Below, piece by piece: positions 1-8,711 of a DNA stretch of 64,000 nt (within the stretch, counting starts at the first letter, position 1; each line of letters begins with the position of its first letter). Origin of the DNA: UBA4466 sp963925035 (GTDB taxonomy: Bacteria; Bacteroidota; Bacteroidia; Flavobacteriales_D; Crocinitomicaceae); contig CAWUSK010000022.1 of assembly GCA_963925035.1 (NCBI GenBank), positions 7,119 through 71,118 of the forward strand. The letters run 5' to 3'. Below the pieces are notes generated by a model. The model had not been told where the DNA came from. It was given only the letters and a program-made list of their open reading frames with translations, and did not search any database. A program made the position numbers and the translations under genes.

Positions 1-632
1 TTGGTTTTAAAAACGTATCTATTTTCCCTAAAAAATTGCGCTGTCCTTCAGACCTTCCAAAAGCTCCAAAAACCAACAGTAATATATTCTAATGAACTAA
101 ACTTAGTAAACAGCGGTTCTATATCACTATAATTCAAATACTTCCATCTACTTCCCCACTTAACAAAATACTTGCGCATAAATCTGTGAAGACATGATGA
201 AGATAAGTTTTCAGCAAATAAAAACACACCTCCGGGATTTAATGCATTATAAATTTCATCTATTATGTGCTGTCTTACATTCTCGTGTTTATCAGAACTA
301 ATTCCTCCTAAAATTGACTTGAATGTTACGATATCGAATTCATTCGTGTACTTAATATTGGTTGCGTCGATAGATGCATAACTCACTCTGTCAGTACATT
401 TATACTTTAGGTGAATCAGTTTTGCTTCTTCAATCGGAGAATTATAATCAGAACAAATAACTTGGTTGTTATTCACAGCGAGCCACAATGAAAGTCCGCC
501 TCTTCTGCCGCCAAGCTCCAAGCACGAGTAACTTTTATTTTGAATAGGAAAATTTGACTCCCAGAAGTTCAACCCTTGACTCCAGTTAACCAAATCCCAT
601 TCAATAATATCTTTTAAGAGATCTTTGTTCAT
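1..632 (-). pseudogene. class I SAM-dependent methyltransferase, frameshifted and cut by the window edge
   Basis: The reading frame from 632 down to 48 gives a 194-residue Rossmann methyltransferase. The SAM-binding glycine motif ELGGRRGG is at residues 39-46, an acidic second strand end is CSDYN, and ALNPGGVFLF is the typical motif after strand 4. The frame ends abruptly after GFWSFWKV. If one base is removed from the run of five A (68-72), the other frame continues as GFGAFGRSEGQRNFLGKID and stays open past position 1. That looks like genuine methyltransferase C-terminal sequence. So the gene is either a recent frameshift mutant or carries a homopolymer sequencing error. The substrate is unknown; a small molecule or a sugar nucleotide product would both fit. 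Confidence 0.7.
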
Positions 633-854
633 TTTAGCATCTTGTACCTTGCCTATTCATTCTAAGAATCAAGAAAATTAGTAAAAAGAATGCATAACCT
701 GTAAATTATAATCTTCTCTGATGTATTAAAAAACAGAACAGCGTCCATTCCATACATGATAACATCAATAAAATCGCTTGTATATTCAGAAGTATGTTAC
801 AAATTTAGGTAGGATGATATTCTATTCAAATACGATGAATGTCTTTATTTTTAC

Positions 855-889
855 AAAAAAAACGGACTGAAATTCAGACCGTTTTTTTT
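855..889. terminator. bidirectional intrinsic terminator
   Basis: A near-perfect stem (AAAACGG-CTGAA pairing with TTCAG-CCGTTTT) flanked by A and T runs on both sides. It lies just past the 3' end of the PspC gene. Positions 633-957 otherwise hold no gene that I can see. Confidence 0.75.
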
Positions 890-957
890 GGTTTATAATT
901 AAAACTGCACTCTACGAAACCATTTTTGTAAAAGACTATGAAGTCCTTAAAAAGTTA

Positions 958-2508
958 CTAATCCCAATCATTGTGGTAATATTCACCATCTCCCTCCATA
1001 CTTCCGCGTTCTCGGTAATTATTATAATTACCATCTTCTTGATTCAATTGATCCAAAACAATAATTTGATTTCCAATTTTCACCTTACCATTTTCCGGAA
1101 TTTCAATTATTACTTCAACTCCTTGATCTCTCAACTTATCTTTTCTAGGGAATTTAAATTTCGTGTCAATCAGCAAAGAATCACCAAACAGATTAGCATT
1201 GTGACGAATGTTTTCGCTTTTTAATTCAGCGGTTTTGTTTGAATAACTTCTTGCTGAAAAATACTGTCGAACATGAAAAAGTGAATCATTTGAACGGATG
1301 TATTTGAATTTAATATGGTCCATAATTATGAATTTATCGTTCATTTCCCAAAATCCATCATTATCTCTATTTACTTGAAATCCGTCTTTTATTGACATCT
1401 CATCCAATTGAGGAATAACAACTAACTGCAATGATTTTACGGAACCTACTGTTCGATAACCTTCACCTTCTGAAAAGAAATCTCTCCCTGTTCTTGCCCC
1501 AACAATTCCGCAAATAATTCCGCCTGTTAATCCAATTAAAAACAATCCAAGTAAACTAAATTTCGCCCACTTGTTGTAAAGTCTAAAAATTAGCATTGAT
1601 CCGACTAACAAAGCAAATAGAATTGCGCTAGATATCCCCACAAATGCCCCCCACCAAAACAGGTTGAAATCGGATGAATTAGACAATACTAGCTCACCAA
1701 ATTCTGCGGCTGAAAGAAATCCGTACTCTCCGTGGACTGGAATTATTTCTGTACTTCCTATTCCAAAAATGATAAATATCACTAAGAATATCAATCCGAA
1801 GAAAACGAATCCAAGACCGCAAAACACAGAAATAAAACGTGCACCTCTAGACACAGTATTTGAATAACCATCCCCTTTTCGGATTTTGTCAGCGAACTTT
1901 GCAGACCCGTTTTTAAATCTCTCAGCAGCATTTTCAACTTCTTCTCTCATCGATTCTACTGTAATCGGTTTTCCCCTCATCCGTAATCGATCAATCGTTG
2001 TTTTTGCTTTAGGAACGATGATCCACATGATGATATAAACAGGGATGCCAAAACCTGCAAATAAGAAAACAACAATGAACAAGGCACGAATAAACACGAT
2101 ATCAATCTTAAAGAAACTAGCTATTCCAGAACAAACCCCTGCGATTACAGCGTTATCGGTATCTCGATACAATCGTTTATCAGTTGGTCCGTTCGAAGTT
2201 TGTTGTTCATGTTTAGTACTGGAAGAAGTCGACTCTTCATCAGTATCGTCAATAAAATCTTCAGGATTACCAAGCGCAGAAAGTATTTCTTTTATATCCT
2301 CCAGTTCAATAACTGTTTTTGAATCGTTTAATTTGGACGAAGAAAGTTCCGCAATTCTCAACTCTACATCTTCAATGATTTCCTGACTTCCCTCTTCGTT
2401 TTTCAAACTTTTTTCAAGTCGGTCCAAATAATCTTGCAACAACTCATAAGCATCCTCTTCAATCACGAAGTTGATCCCTTTTATATTTACGGATAATGTC
2501 TTTTTCAT
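958..2508 (-). CDS. PspC domain-containing membrane protein
   Basis: A 516-residue protein. Residues 1-95 are a charged cytoplasmic region of the kind found before PspC in Bacteroidota (predicted helical, with a LEDIKEILSALGNPEDF segment). Residues about 111-170 are the PspC domain, with GVCSGIASFF followed by a long hydrophobic helix. Three more hydrophobic segments follow near 225-250, 285-310 and 318-338. The last 180 residues are soluble and extracytoplasmic in character. PspC proteins sense or buffer envelope stress in proteobacteria; the role here is inferred only from the domain. The start overlaps the stop of the upstream padR gene by four bases, so the two are translationally coupled and presumably regulated by that PadR. 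Confidence 0.85.
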   Translation of the reverse strand: MKKTLSVNIKGINFVIEEDAYELLQDYLDRLEKSLKNEEGSQEIIEDVELRIAELSSSKLNDSKTVIELEDIKEILSALGNPEDFIDDTDEESTSSSTKHEQQTSNGPTDKRLYRDTDNAVIAGVCSGIASFFKIDIVFIRALFIVVFLFAGFGIPVYIIMWIIVPKAKTTIDRLRMRGKPITVESMREEVENAAERFKNGSAKFADKIRKGDGYSNTVSRGARFISVFCGLGFVFFGLIFLVIFIIFGIGSTEIIPVHGEYGFLSAAEFGELVLSNSSDFNLFWWGAFVGISSAILFALLVGSMLIFRLYNKWAKFSLLGLFLIGLTGGIICGIVGARTGRDFFSEGEGYRTVGSVKSLQLVVIPQLDEMSIKDGFQVNRDNDGFWEMNDKFIIMDHIKFKYIRSNDSLFHVRQYFSARSYSNKTAELKSENIRHNANLFGDSLLIDTKFKFPRKDKLRDQGVEVIIEIPENGKVKIGNQIIVLDQLNQEDGNYNNYRERGSMEGDGEYYHNDWD

Positions 2509-2840
2509 TTTGAATTGTTTTTGGTGATTTTGATAACTGCAGTGTTTAACTCACTCCACGTGCTGTTTAATTCTTCTAAGAAGGCGCTTCCCATTTTTGT
2601 TAGTGAATAATATTTTCTGGGCGGCCCTGAGGTAGATTCCTCCCAGCGATAGGTTAATAATTCTGCATTTTTCAATCTAGTTAAAAGTGGATAAAGCGTT
2701 CCCTCTACCACAATCAACTTTGCATCTTTCAATGTGTCAATTATATCAGAAGGATAAGCTTCTTTTTTTTCTAAGATCGAAAGAATACAGAACTCCAAAA
2801 TTCCTTTTCGCATTTGTGCTTTGGTATTTTCTAATTTCAT
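2505..2840 (-). CDS. PadR family transcriptional regulator
   Basis: A 111-residue winged-helix protein with the PadR hallmarks: FCILSIL in helix 1, GTLYPLLTRL in the recognition helix (about residues 48-57) and the wing GPPRKYYSLT (about residues 73-82). It is short, like subfamily-2 PadR proteins, with one C-terminal dimerisation helix. It overlaps the PspC gene by four bases. A promoter and an inverted repeat lie upstream and suggest autoregulation. The ligand is unknown. Confidence 0.9.
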   Translation of the reverse strand: MKLENTKAQMRKGILEFCILSILEKKEAYPSDIIDTLKDAKLIVVEGTLYPLLTRLKNAELLTYRWEESTSGPPRKYYSLTKMGSAFLEELNSTWSELNTAVIKITKNNSK

Positions 2841-2879
2841 ATCTCTTTCAATTGATTTTTAATATTCAATGATTCTATA

Positions 2880-2912
2880 CAAAGATATATGTTTTAAACT
2901 GAACTATGCAAT
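2880..2912 (-). promoter_or_regulatory. promoter of the padR-pspC operon
   Basis: On the minus strand an exact Bacteroidota -7 element TATCTTTG (2880-2887) is preceded, after 21 bases, by ATTG (2909-2912), matching the -33 TTTG consensus in three of four positions. The start codon is 40 bases downstream of the -7 element. Confidence 0.55.
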
Positions 2913-2919
2913 ACATAGT
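2903..2919. promoter_or_regulatory. probable PadR operator (inverted repeat)
   Basis: ACTATG-N5-CATAGT is a perfect 6-bp inverted repeat. It covers the -33 element of the padR promoter, where bound repressor would exclude sigma factor. PadR repressors typically bind such short palindromes in their own promoters. Assignment to this PadR is inference from position. Confidence 0.5.
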
Positions 2920-3006
2920 ACTATTTATTTTTAATATTTATTTAAGCAAATAGCTCTGACACCTTTAAACAAAAGGAAGTGTGAGAAATAAAAAAATAAA
3001 AAAATT

Positions 3007-3525
3007 TTAGATGTTTTGAGTTTTTCGCTGAAATCTACGTAAAGAAGCGCTGTATGCTGGGGATTTATTTTCAGAATGAAGCACGATAATACCCAAAATC
3101 TCGTCCTTTAATTCAGGATCGCGATGAACAAATTTTGTCAAAACTTGAATGGAATATACTTGCACCGCGACTTTATTTTCGAAATCTTGAATGTATGAAA
3201 TTAGCACATCAATAAAATCCGATTCTTTGTAGTCAGACAATTCTAATTGATCAATAACATTAATAAGGTTTCTGCGAACAGATTGATTGCTATTCAAAAA
3301 CAATAACTCAATTAGTAATTTGTAGAATGGCTGGATTGAAAAGGGATTATCCTTACTCACATGCACTAAAATCCAAGAGGCGTACTCTGGAATAGGGTGC
3401 GCCTCTTGTTCATTAATTAGTTGGACTAAGTCCGATATTTCTTTTGGATGAGTTCTAAAATAAGCTTGAAACACGGTGAAATTTCTTTCATTTCGAATTT
3501 CTAGTACTTTGGAACGAATATCCAT
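3007..3525 (-). CDS. HEAT-like helical repeat protein, function unknown
   Basis: A 172-residue protein with no signal peptide. It is predicted almost wholly helical, with alternating amphipathic helices (for example FYKLLIELLFLNSNQSVRRNLINVI and VAVQVYSIQVLTKFVHRDP in shorter stretches), like HEAT or armadillo repeats. Its stop lies at the end of the polyamine run: the gene begins one base after the deoxyhypusine-synthase-like gene ends, so it is the last gene of that operon. It may be a scaffold or partner, but nothing in the sequence shows an enzymatic role. Confidence 0.7.
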   Translation of the reverse strand: MDIRSKVLEIRNERNFTVFQAYFRTHPKEISDLVQLINEQEAHPIPEYASWILVHVSKDNPFSIQPFYKLLIELLFLNSNQSVRRNLINVIDQLELSDYKESDFIDVLISYIQDFENKVAVQVYSIQVLTKFVHRDPELKDEILGIIVLHSENKSPAYSASLRRFQRKTQNI

Positions 3526-3526
3526 T

Positions 3527-4498
3527 TTATTGATTTAATATCCACGCGAAAATTAATGGAGCAACAATCGTTGCGTCCGATTCTACAATGAATTTAGGAG
3601 TATTGATATCTAATTTTCCCCACGTAATTTTTTCGTTTGGAACTGCTCCTGAGTAAGAACCGTAACTTGTTGTAGAATCAGAAATCTGACAAAAATAACT
3701 CCAAAATGGCGTTTCTGTTCTTTCCATATCTTGGTACAACATTGGAACGACGCAAATTGGGAAATCACCTGCAATTCCTCCACCAATTTGGAAGAAACCA
3801 ATTCCTTTATCTTCAGCTGTTTCAGTATAGTAATCTGCCAACCACATCATGTATTCAATACCTGATTTCATGGTAGATGGCTTCAATTCTCCTTTCAAGC
3901 AATACGAAGCAAAGATATTACCCATTGTAGAATCTTCCCATCCTGGAACGATAATCGGTAAATTTTTCTCTGCTGCTGCTAACATCCATGAGTTTTTGGG
4001 ATCAATTTCATAATATTGCTCAAGAACTCCAGCACGAATTAACTTGTACATGAATTCATGAGGAAAATATCGTTCACCTGCATCTTCTGCATCTTTCCAA
4101 ATCTTGAAAATATGCTCTTGCAAACGACGAAAAGCTTCTTCTTCGGGAATGCAAGTATCAGTAACACGGTTCAAACCACGTTCTAATAAATCCCATTCAT
4201 CTTGACCTGTTAAATCACGATAATGCGGTACACGTTCGTAGCTATTGTGCGCAACAAGGTTCATTAAATCTTCTTCTAAATTTGCACCAGTACAAGAAAT
4301 GACTTGAACTTTATCTTGGCGAATCATTTCAGCGAAAGAAATTCCTAATTCAGCAGTACTCATCGCACCAGCCAAGGAAACCAACATTTTTTTTCCTTCT
4401 GCAAGGTGTTTTTCATATCCTTTAGCAGCATCCACCAATGCAGCGGCGTTAAAGTGTAAAAAGTTTTTCTCGATGAATGATCTAATTTCTTTTGCCAT
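3527..4498 (-). CDS. deoxyhypusine synthase family protein, candidate homospermidine synthase (SpeY-like)
   Basis: A 323-residue member of the deoxyhypusine synthase fold. The NAD-binding features are visible: VSLAGAMSTAELG near residue 40, SCTGANLEEDL near 70, and a C-terminal SDATIVAPLIFAW that matches the eukaryotic SDASLVFPLLVA. The segment where the eukaryotic enzyme carries its catalytic lysine (GGG-x-x-KHH) reads GGGIAGDFPIC here, so that lysine is absent. Bacteria have no eIF5A substrate. In cyanobacteria a DHS-like protein next to arginine decarboxylase and agmatinase makes homospermidine from putrescine, and the order here is the same. The role is therefore inferred as the final step, arginine to agmatine to putrescine to homospermidine. 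It overlaps the agmatinase gene by one base. Confidence 0.8.
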   Translation of the reverse strand: MAKEIRSFIEKNFLHFNAAALVDAAKGYEKHLAEGKKMLVSLAGAMSTAELGISFAEMIRQDKVQVISCTGANLEEDLMNLVAHNSYERVPHYRDLTGQDEWDLLERGLNRVTDTCIPEEEAFRRLQEHIFKIWKDAEDAGERYFPHEFMYKLIRAGVLEQYYEIDPKNSWMLAAAEKNLPIIVPGWEDSTMGNIFASYCLKGELKPSTMKSGIEYMMWLADYYTETAEDKGIGFFQIGGGIAGDFPICVVPMLYQDMERTETPFWSYFCQISDSTTSYGSYSGAVPNEKITWGKLDINTPKFIVESDATIVAPLIFAWILNQ

Positions 4499-5343
4499 TA
4501 TAAGTCAAATTTGTATGCGATTAATTTATAGTATAATTTGGATGCCATGAAGTCTGGTCCTGAAAAATCTTCGATTGGAGCTAACTCCACGATATCGAAT
4601 CCAACGACATTGCATTTTTTGAAGACCATTTTCAACAAGTCTAATGTTTCGTTCCAAAACAATCCTCCAGGTTCTGGAGTTCCAGTTGAGGGCATAATCG
4701 AAGGATCAAATGCATCCAAGTCGATTGTAATATATACATCTCCTTCCAAACGGGCCAAAACAGACTCCTTCCAATTTGGATTTGAGCGAATTGCATACGA
4801 AGTGAAAAAGTTCTCTTTTTTAACGAAAGGCAACTCAACAGTATCCATGCTTCTAATTCCTACTTGAACAACTGTGGATTCCTTAGCAGCTTCGTGCATT
4901 GCACAAGCGTGATTGCAAGGAGTACCCAGGTATTCAGGACGTAAATCAGAATGTGCATCCAATTGTAAAACATTTAAGTTCGGATATTTTCTGCGAAATG
5001 CGCGCATTGAACCAATACTAACAGAATGTTCACCACCTAACATGGTCACATACTTTCCGTCTACCAAATACTTTGATATTGCTTGATCAACGGCTTCAAC
5101 CATTGCTTCTGCAGATGAATCTTCAGTTACAGCTGGTGCAAGGAAGATTCCATTTTTATAAACTTCTGTTTCTGTTTCAATGTCGTACAGCTCCATATTC
5201 TCAGCTGCGTCTAGAATGGCGTCAGGACCTTTGTCAGCTCCTTTTCCATATGTACTTGTTCCATCATAAGGAACAGGCACTAAAACTACCTTAGAAGATG
5301 CGTATTGAGCATCTTCTTCCGGGATTCCTCCAAATGTTTTCAT
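4498..5343 (-). CDS. speB: agmatinase / ureohydrolase family protein
   Basis: A 281-residue arginase-fold hydrolase that converts agmatine to putrescine and urea in the cytosol. All three Mn-binding motifs are present: GGEHSVS, DAHSDLRPEY and DLDAFDPSIMPSTGTPEPGG. The length is normal for the family (about 280-310). It overlaps the decarboxylase gene by four bases on one side and the DHS-like gene by one base on the other. This arrangement supports agmatine rather than arginine as substrate. Confidence 0.88.
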   Translation of the reverse strand: MKTFGGIPEEDAQYASSKVVLVPVPYDGTSTYGKGADKGPDAILDAAENMELYDIETETEVYKNGIFLAPAVTEDSSAEAMVEAVDQAISKYLVDGKYVTMLGGEHSVSIGSMRAFRRKYPNLNVLQLDAHSDLRPEYLGTPCNHACAMHEAAKESTVVQVGIRSMDTVELPFVKKENFFTSYAIRSNPNWKESVLARLEGDVYITIDLDAFDPSIMPSTGTPEPGGLFWNETLDLLKMVFKKCNVVGFDIVELAPIEDFSGPDFMASKLYYKLIAYKFDL

Positions 5344-6734
5344 TCGTAACCTAATATTTTAAGCATGTCTGTATTGGTTTGTTCCTTCCGATACACATGG
5401 TGTACGACTTCCCCATCTTTATTTTTATCAATTAAGATATGTTTTGGAGAAGGGATCAAGCAGTGCTTAATTCCACCGTAACCTGAAATAGACTCTTGGT
5501 AAGCACCACAGTTGAAAAAACCAACAAACAATTCTTTGTTCTTTTTAAATTCCGGTAAATAAATTGCGTTGATGTGTTGTTCTGAATTGTAATAATCGTC
5601 GCTATCGCAAGTCAAACCACCTAAGAAAACGCGTTCGTATCTATCTTCCCAACGATTGATTGGTAACATAATGAAACGTTTATTGATTGCCCAAGTATCT
5701 GGCAATGTCGTCATAAACGAACCATTGATCATGTTCCAATTTTCCCTGTCGTTTTGTTTCTTTTGATCGAGAATAGAAAATACCATTCCTCCTGATTCTG
5801 CTACAGTAAACGACCCGAATTCCGTGAAAATATCAGGATGAGGAGCATCAACACTATCTGCGCTCGTTTTAATTTGCGCGATAATTTCACGCACCATATA
5901 TTCGTAATCATAATCAAATGCCAAAGAATTTTTTACAGGGAATCCTCCTCCAACATTTAAATATTCAATTTTAGCATCTGCTTTGATTAGATCCGTGTAT
6001 ACAGTTACGAACTTGCGTAACTCATTCCAATAATACGCATTGTCACGAATTCCAGTATTCACAAAAAAGTGCATCATGGAAAGTTTAAACTTTTTATGGT
6101 CTTTTATTTTCCATTTATAGAAAGGCACAACGTCTTTATATCCAATTCCCAATCGCGAAGTATAAAACTCGAATTTAGGGTCTTCCTCAGACGCCACACG
6201 AATTCCAATTTCTAACTTGGTTTCAATGATTTCGTCTAATAATTCAAACTCACGGAAATTATCTATAATTGGAATAATACGGTCAAATCCAAGCTCAATT
6301 AACTGCGCAATTTTTTGAATGTATAACTCAGTTTTATATCCGTTACAAATTACGTAGATATCGTCTTTTAGTAATTTCTTTTTGTAAAGAGCGATTACAA
6401 TGTCAATATCAAATGCCGAAGATGTTTCAATGTTCGTATTGTGCTTTGCGCACTCCTCTAGCACAAAGCTAAAATGTGAGCTTTTTGTACAATAACAATA
6501 ACGGTAACGCCCTTTGTAATGTAAATCCTCAATTCCAGTATTGAACCAATCTCTACACTTCTCTATTTGTTGACCTATTGCAGGTAAGTAAGTAAACCGA
6601 AATGGCGTTTTATACTTTTCGATTAGATCCATCATATCTAATCCACGAAAAAATAAATTTCCTTTCTCTACATTGAATTCTTCTTGCGGAAAATCAAATG
6701 TTTGTTCAATTAAATCTCTGTACTTATTCTTCAT
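5340..6734 (-). CDS. speA: arginine decarboxylase, fold III PLP enzyme
   Basis: About 464 residues. It is a pyridoxal-phosphate decarboxylase of the alanine-racemase fold. The PLP lysine is in YCYCTKSSHFSFVLEE, and the C-terminal half has GGFPVKNSLAFDY, EFGSFTVAESGG and a substrate-side CDSDDYY motif. The last is the cysteine-aspartate region supplied in trans to the partner subunit in this family. It is much shorter than the E. coli SpeA (about 660 residues). I chose the ATG at 6734 (MKNKYRDLIEQ) rather than 6782, because the longer frame only re-reads the 3' end of the upstream gene. Agmatinase follows immediately, which supports arginine as substrate; other basic amino acids cannot be excluded from sequence alone. 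Confidence 0.85.
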   Translation of the reverse strand: MKNKYRDLIEQTFDFPQEEFNVEKGNLFFRGLDMMDLIEKYKTPFRFTYLPAIGQQIEKCRDWFNTGIEDLHYKGRYRYCYCTKSSHFSFVLEECAKHNTNIETSSAFDIDIVIALYKKKLLKDDIYVICNGYKTELYIQKIAQLIELGFDRIIPIIDNFREFELLDEIIETKLEIGIRVASEEDPKFEFYTSRLGIGYKDVVPFYKWKIKDHKKFKLSMMHFFVNTGIRDNAYYWNELRKFVTVYTDLIKADAKIEYLNVGGGFPVKNSLAFDYDYEYMVREIIAQIKTSADSVDAPHPDIFTEFGSFTVAESGGMVFSILDQKKQNDRENWNMINGSFMTTLPDTWAINKRFIMLPINRWEDRYERVFLGGLTCDSDDYYNSEQHINAIYLPEFKKNKELFVGFFNCGAYQESISGYGGIKHCLIPSPKHILIDKNKDGEVVHHVYRKEQTNTDMLKILGYE

Positions 6735-7023
6735 CCACCGTTTCGTCTGTTTCGATGTCACCGTCCATAGTGTCATCATCATCTACATCATCATCATCGT
6801 CGTCGTCATCATCTAAATCTTCAGATGACCCCGCTTTTCCAGCAATAATGCTAGAGCGAGGAATTAAATAATGATTTTCATCTTTTTTATAGATCACCCC
6901 TTCTGAAATCTCACCTTTAAATGGGAAACTGGTACGCTCCAATTCTCCTTCTGAATAAGCCGCATAAATTTCCTCCTGAGTGGAGTCATCAAACTTTGCG
7001 AAATCTTTAATAACCCTGTTCAT
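6724..7023 (-). CDS. small acidic-tailed protein, first gene of the polyamine operon
   Basis: A 99-residue protein that I do not recognise. Residues 1-60 look like a compact soluble domain. From residue 68 on it is almost all Asp and Glu, including an unbroken run of nine Asp encoded by GAT/GAC repeats (about 6782-6808). Its last codons overlap the start of the decarboxylase by 11 bases, so its translation is probably coupled to that of the enzyme. A polyanionic tail on the leader of a polyamine operon could bind polyamines or basic proteins, but this is speculation. Confidence 0.7.
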   Translation of the reverse strand: MNRVIKDFAKFDDSTQEEIYAAYSEGELERTSFPFKGEISEGVIYKKDENHYLIPRSSIIAGKAGSSEDLDDDDDDDDDVDDDDTMDGDIETDETVDEE

Positions 7024-7110
7024 GTTTTGATTAATTTTCTACAAATGTTGTTTAAAAAAGGGATTTGTGATAAATGTTTTATGAAATTAAGTGAAAAAAA
7101 TTAAATAATG

Positions 7111-7118
7111 TATATTTG
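7111..7118 (+). promoter_or_regulatory. -7 promoter element of the Lrp-type regulator
   Basis: TATATTTG matches the Bacteroidota -7 consensus TAnnTTTG exactly and lies 19 bases before the start codon. No clear -33 TTTG is seen. The same 114-base divergent gap must also hold the polyamine operon promoter, which I could not place. Confidence 0.45.
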
Positions 7119-7137
7119 ACAGATAAAAACACTAATA

Positions 7138-7590
7138 ATGGACGATATAGACAGAAAAATCCTTGAAATTCTCCAAGAAGATTCGATGAAAACAGCCAAA
7201 GAAATGGCTTCTAAACTGTCATTGACAAGCACTCCAATCTATGAACGCATAAAAAAGCTGCAAAGCGTAGGTATAATTAAGAAATATGTGGCTTTATTAG
7301 ACGCAGATCTTTTGGATAAAAATCTCGTGGTTTTTATGAATATAACCATCAAGGATCACCAAGCAGAAAAACGAAATGATTTTGTTAAAAAGATGGAAGC
7401 GCTAGAAGCTGTGAGAGAGTTTTATCATACGTCTGGAAATTTTGACTTTTTAGTAAAAGTGCGTTTCTCGACAATTAAAGAATACCGTGATTTCCTGTTA
7501 AACGATGTCGCACAATTTCGTAATATTGGAAATATTGACAGCCAAATAGTACTGGAAGAAATTAAGTATTCGACACGAATTGTATTGTGA
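7138..7590 (+). CDS. Lrp/AsnC family transcriptional regulator
   Basis: A 150-residue protein. An N-terminal helix-turn-helix (MDDIDRKILEILQEDSMKTA to YERIKKLQSVGII, residues 1-45) is followed by a RAM ligand-binding domain with HTSGNFDFLVKVRF near residue 100. Length and architecture are standard. It is transcribed divergently from the polyamine operon, 114 bases away, so arginine decarboxylase and its neighbours are the likeliest local targets. That link and the ligand are inferred. Confidence 0.9.
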   Translation: MDDIDRKILEILQEDSMKTAKEMASKLSLTSTPIYERIKKLQSVGIIKKYVALLDADLLDKNLVVFMNITIKDHQAEKRNDFVKKMEALEAVREFYHTSGNFDFLVKVRFSTIKEYRDFLLNDVAQFRNIGNIDSQIVLEEIKYSTRIVL

Positions 7591-7683
7591 TCTTGGTAAG
7601 CTCGACCACCGAATGATATATGATTAGATCAAAATCAGAAAAACAGAAGACTCTACCAACTGAAATGCATCCCCCCCCAAAAA

Positions 7684-7713
7684 AAAGGTCCTTACCCTGA
7701 AGTAAGAACCTTT
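7684..7713. terminator. bidirectional terminator between lrp-like gene and sucD
   Basis: AAAGGT-CTTAC pairs with GTAAG-ACCTTT around a short loop. The stem lies between two convergent genes, with an A run on one side and T-rich sequence on the other. Confidence 0.7.
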
Positions 7714-7734
7714 CATAAAATTTTATTTTTTTGA

Positions 7735-8613
7735 TTAAGCTGTTACACCGATCACTTCGGCCATTTTAGCACCGATTTGAGCTGGAGAATCAACAACGTG
7801 AATTCCACACTCTCTCATAATTCTTTTCTTAGCTTCTGCAGTATCATCATCTCCACCTACAATAGCTCCAGCGTGGCCCATTGTACGCCCTTTTGGAGCT
7901 GTTTCTCCAGCTATAAATCCAACAACTGGTTTCGTAGCATTATCTTTAATCCAACGCGCAGCATCAGCCTCAAGGTTTCCACCAATTTCTCCAATCATTA
8001 CAATTCCTTCTGTTTCTGGATCATTCATCAATAACTCAACTGCCTCTTTCGTTGTAGTTCCGATAATTGGATCTCCACCGATTCCGATAGCTGTTGTAAT
8101 TCCTAATCCTGCTTTTGCAACTTGATCCGCTGCTTCGTATGTTAAAGTTCCTGATTTAGAAACAATTCCAATTTTTCCTTTTTTGAATACAAATCCTGGC
8201 ATAATTCCAACTTTCGCTTCTCCTGCAGTAATAACTCCTGGACAGTTTGGTCCAATTAATCTACAATCGTATTCCGAAATATATTCTTTCGCTTTCACCA
8301 TATCGTTTACAGGAATTCCTTCCGTAATACAAATGATCACTTTAATTCCTGCATTTGCAGCTTCCATAATTGCATCTGCTGCAAAAGCTGGTGGCACAAA
8401 AATAATTGAGGTATTAGCTCCTTTTTGTTCAACTGCCTCTGAAACTGTATTAAAAACCGGTCTATCTAAGTGCGATGTCCCACCTTTTCCTGGTGTAACA
8501 CCACCTACTACATTCGTACCGTATTCAATCATTTGTCCTGCGTGAAATGTCCCTTCACTTCCCGTAAATCCTTGAACAATTACTTTAGAATCTTTATTTA
8601 CTAATACACTCAT
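7735..8613 (-). CDS. sucD: succinate-CoA ligase, alpha subunit
   Basis: A 292-residue TCA-cycle enzyme subunit that forms succinyl phosphate through a phosphohistidine. The CoA-binding N-terminus has GFTGSEGTFHAGQMIEYG (residues 15-32). The ligase signature SKSGTLTYE is at about 152-160, and the phosphorylated histidine sits in MGHAGA (His247). Length is typical. The beta subunit gene is not in this window. A promoter lies about 40 bases upstream, so sucD is transcribed alone here. Confidence 0.97.
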   Translation of the reverse strand: MSVLVNKDSKVIVQGFTGSEGTFHAGQMIEYGTNVVGGVTPGKGGTSHLDRPVFNTVSEAVEQKGANTSIIFVPPAFAADAIMEAANAGIKVIICITEGIPVNDMVKAKEYISEYDCRLIGPNCPGVITAGEAKVGIMPGFVFKKGKIGIVSKSGTLTYEAADQVAKAGLGITTAIGIGGDPIIGTTTKEAVELLMNDPETEGIVMIGEIGGNLEADAARWIKDNATKPVVGFIAGETAPKGRTMGHAGAIVGGDDDTAEAKKRIMRECGIHVVDSPAQIGAKMAEVIGVTA

Positions 8614-8651
8614 TGTTGTTGTTTTTTTAGAATCATTTCTTCAATCGTTCC

Positions 8652-8686
8652 CAAAAGTAAAAAAAAGTTAGTTTTATTAGGACAAA
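8652..8686 (-). promoter_or_regulatory. promoter of sucD
   Basis: TACTTTTG (minus strand, 8652-8659) matches TAnnTTTG. TTTG lies 23 bases further upstream (8683-8686), which is somewhat wider than the usual 19-21 spacing. The leader would be about 33 bases. Confidence 0.45.
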
Positions 8687-8711
8687 GAATTGATAAATAA
8701 ATAAATAATTA

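Noticed and set aside
3527..4498. True deoxyhypusine synthase
   Set aside because: The lysine motif is absent and bacteria lack eIF5A; the operon context points to polyamine synthesis.
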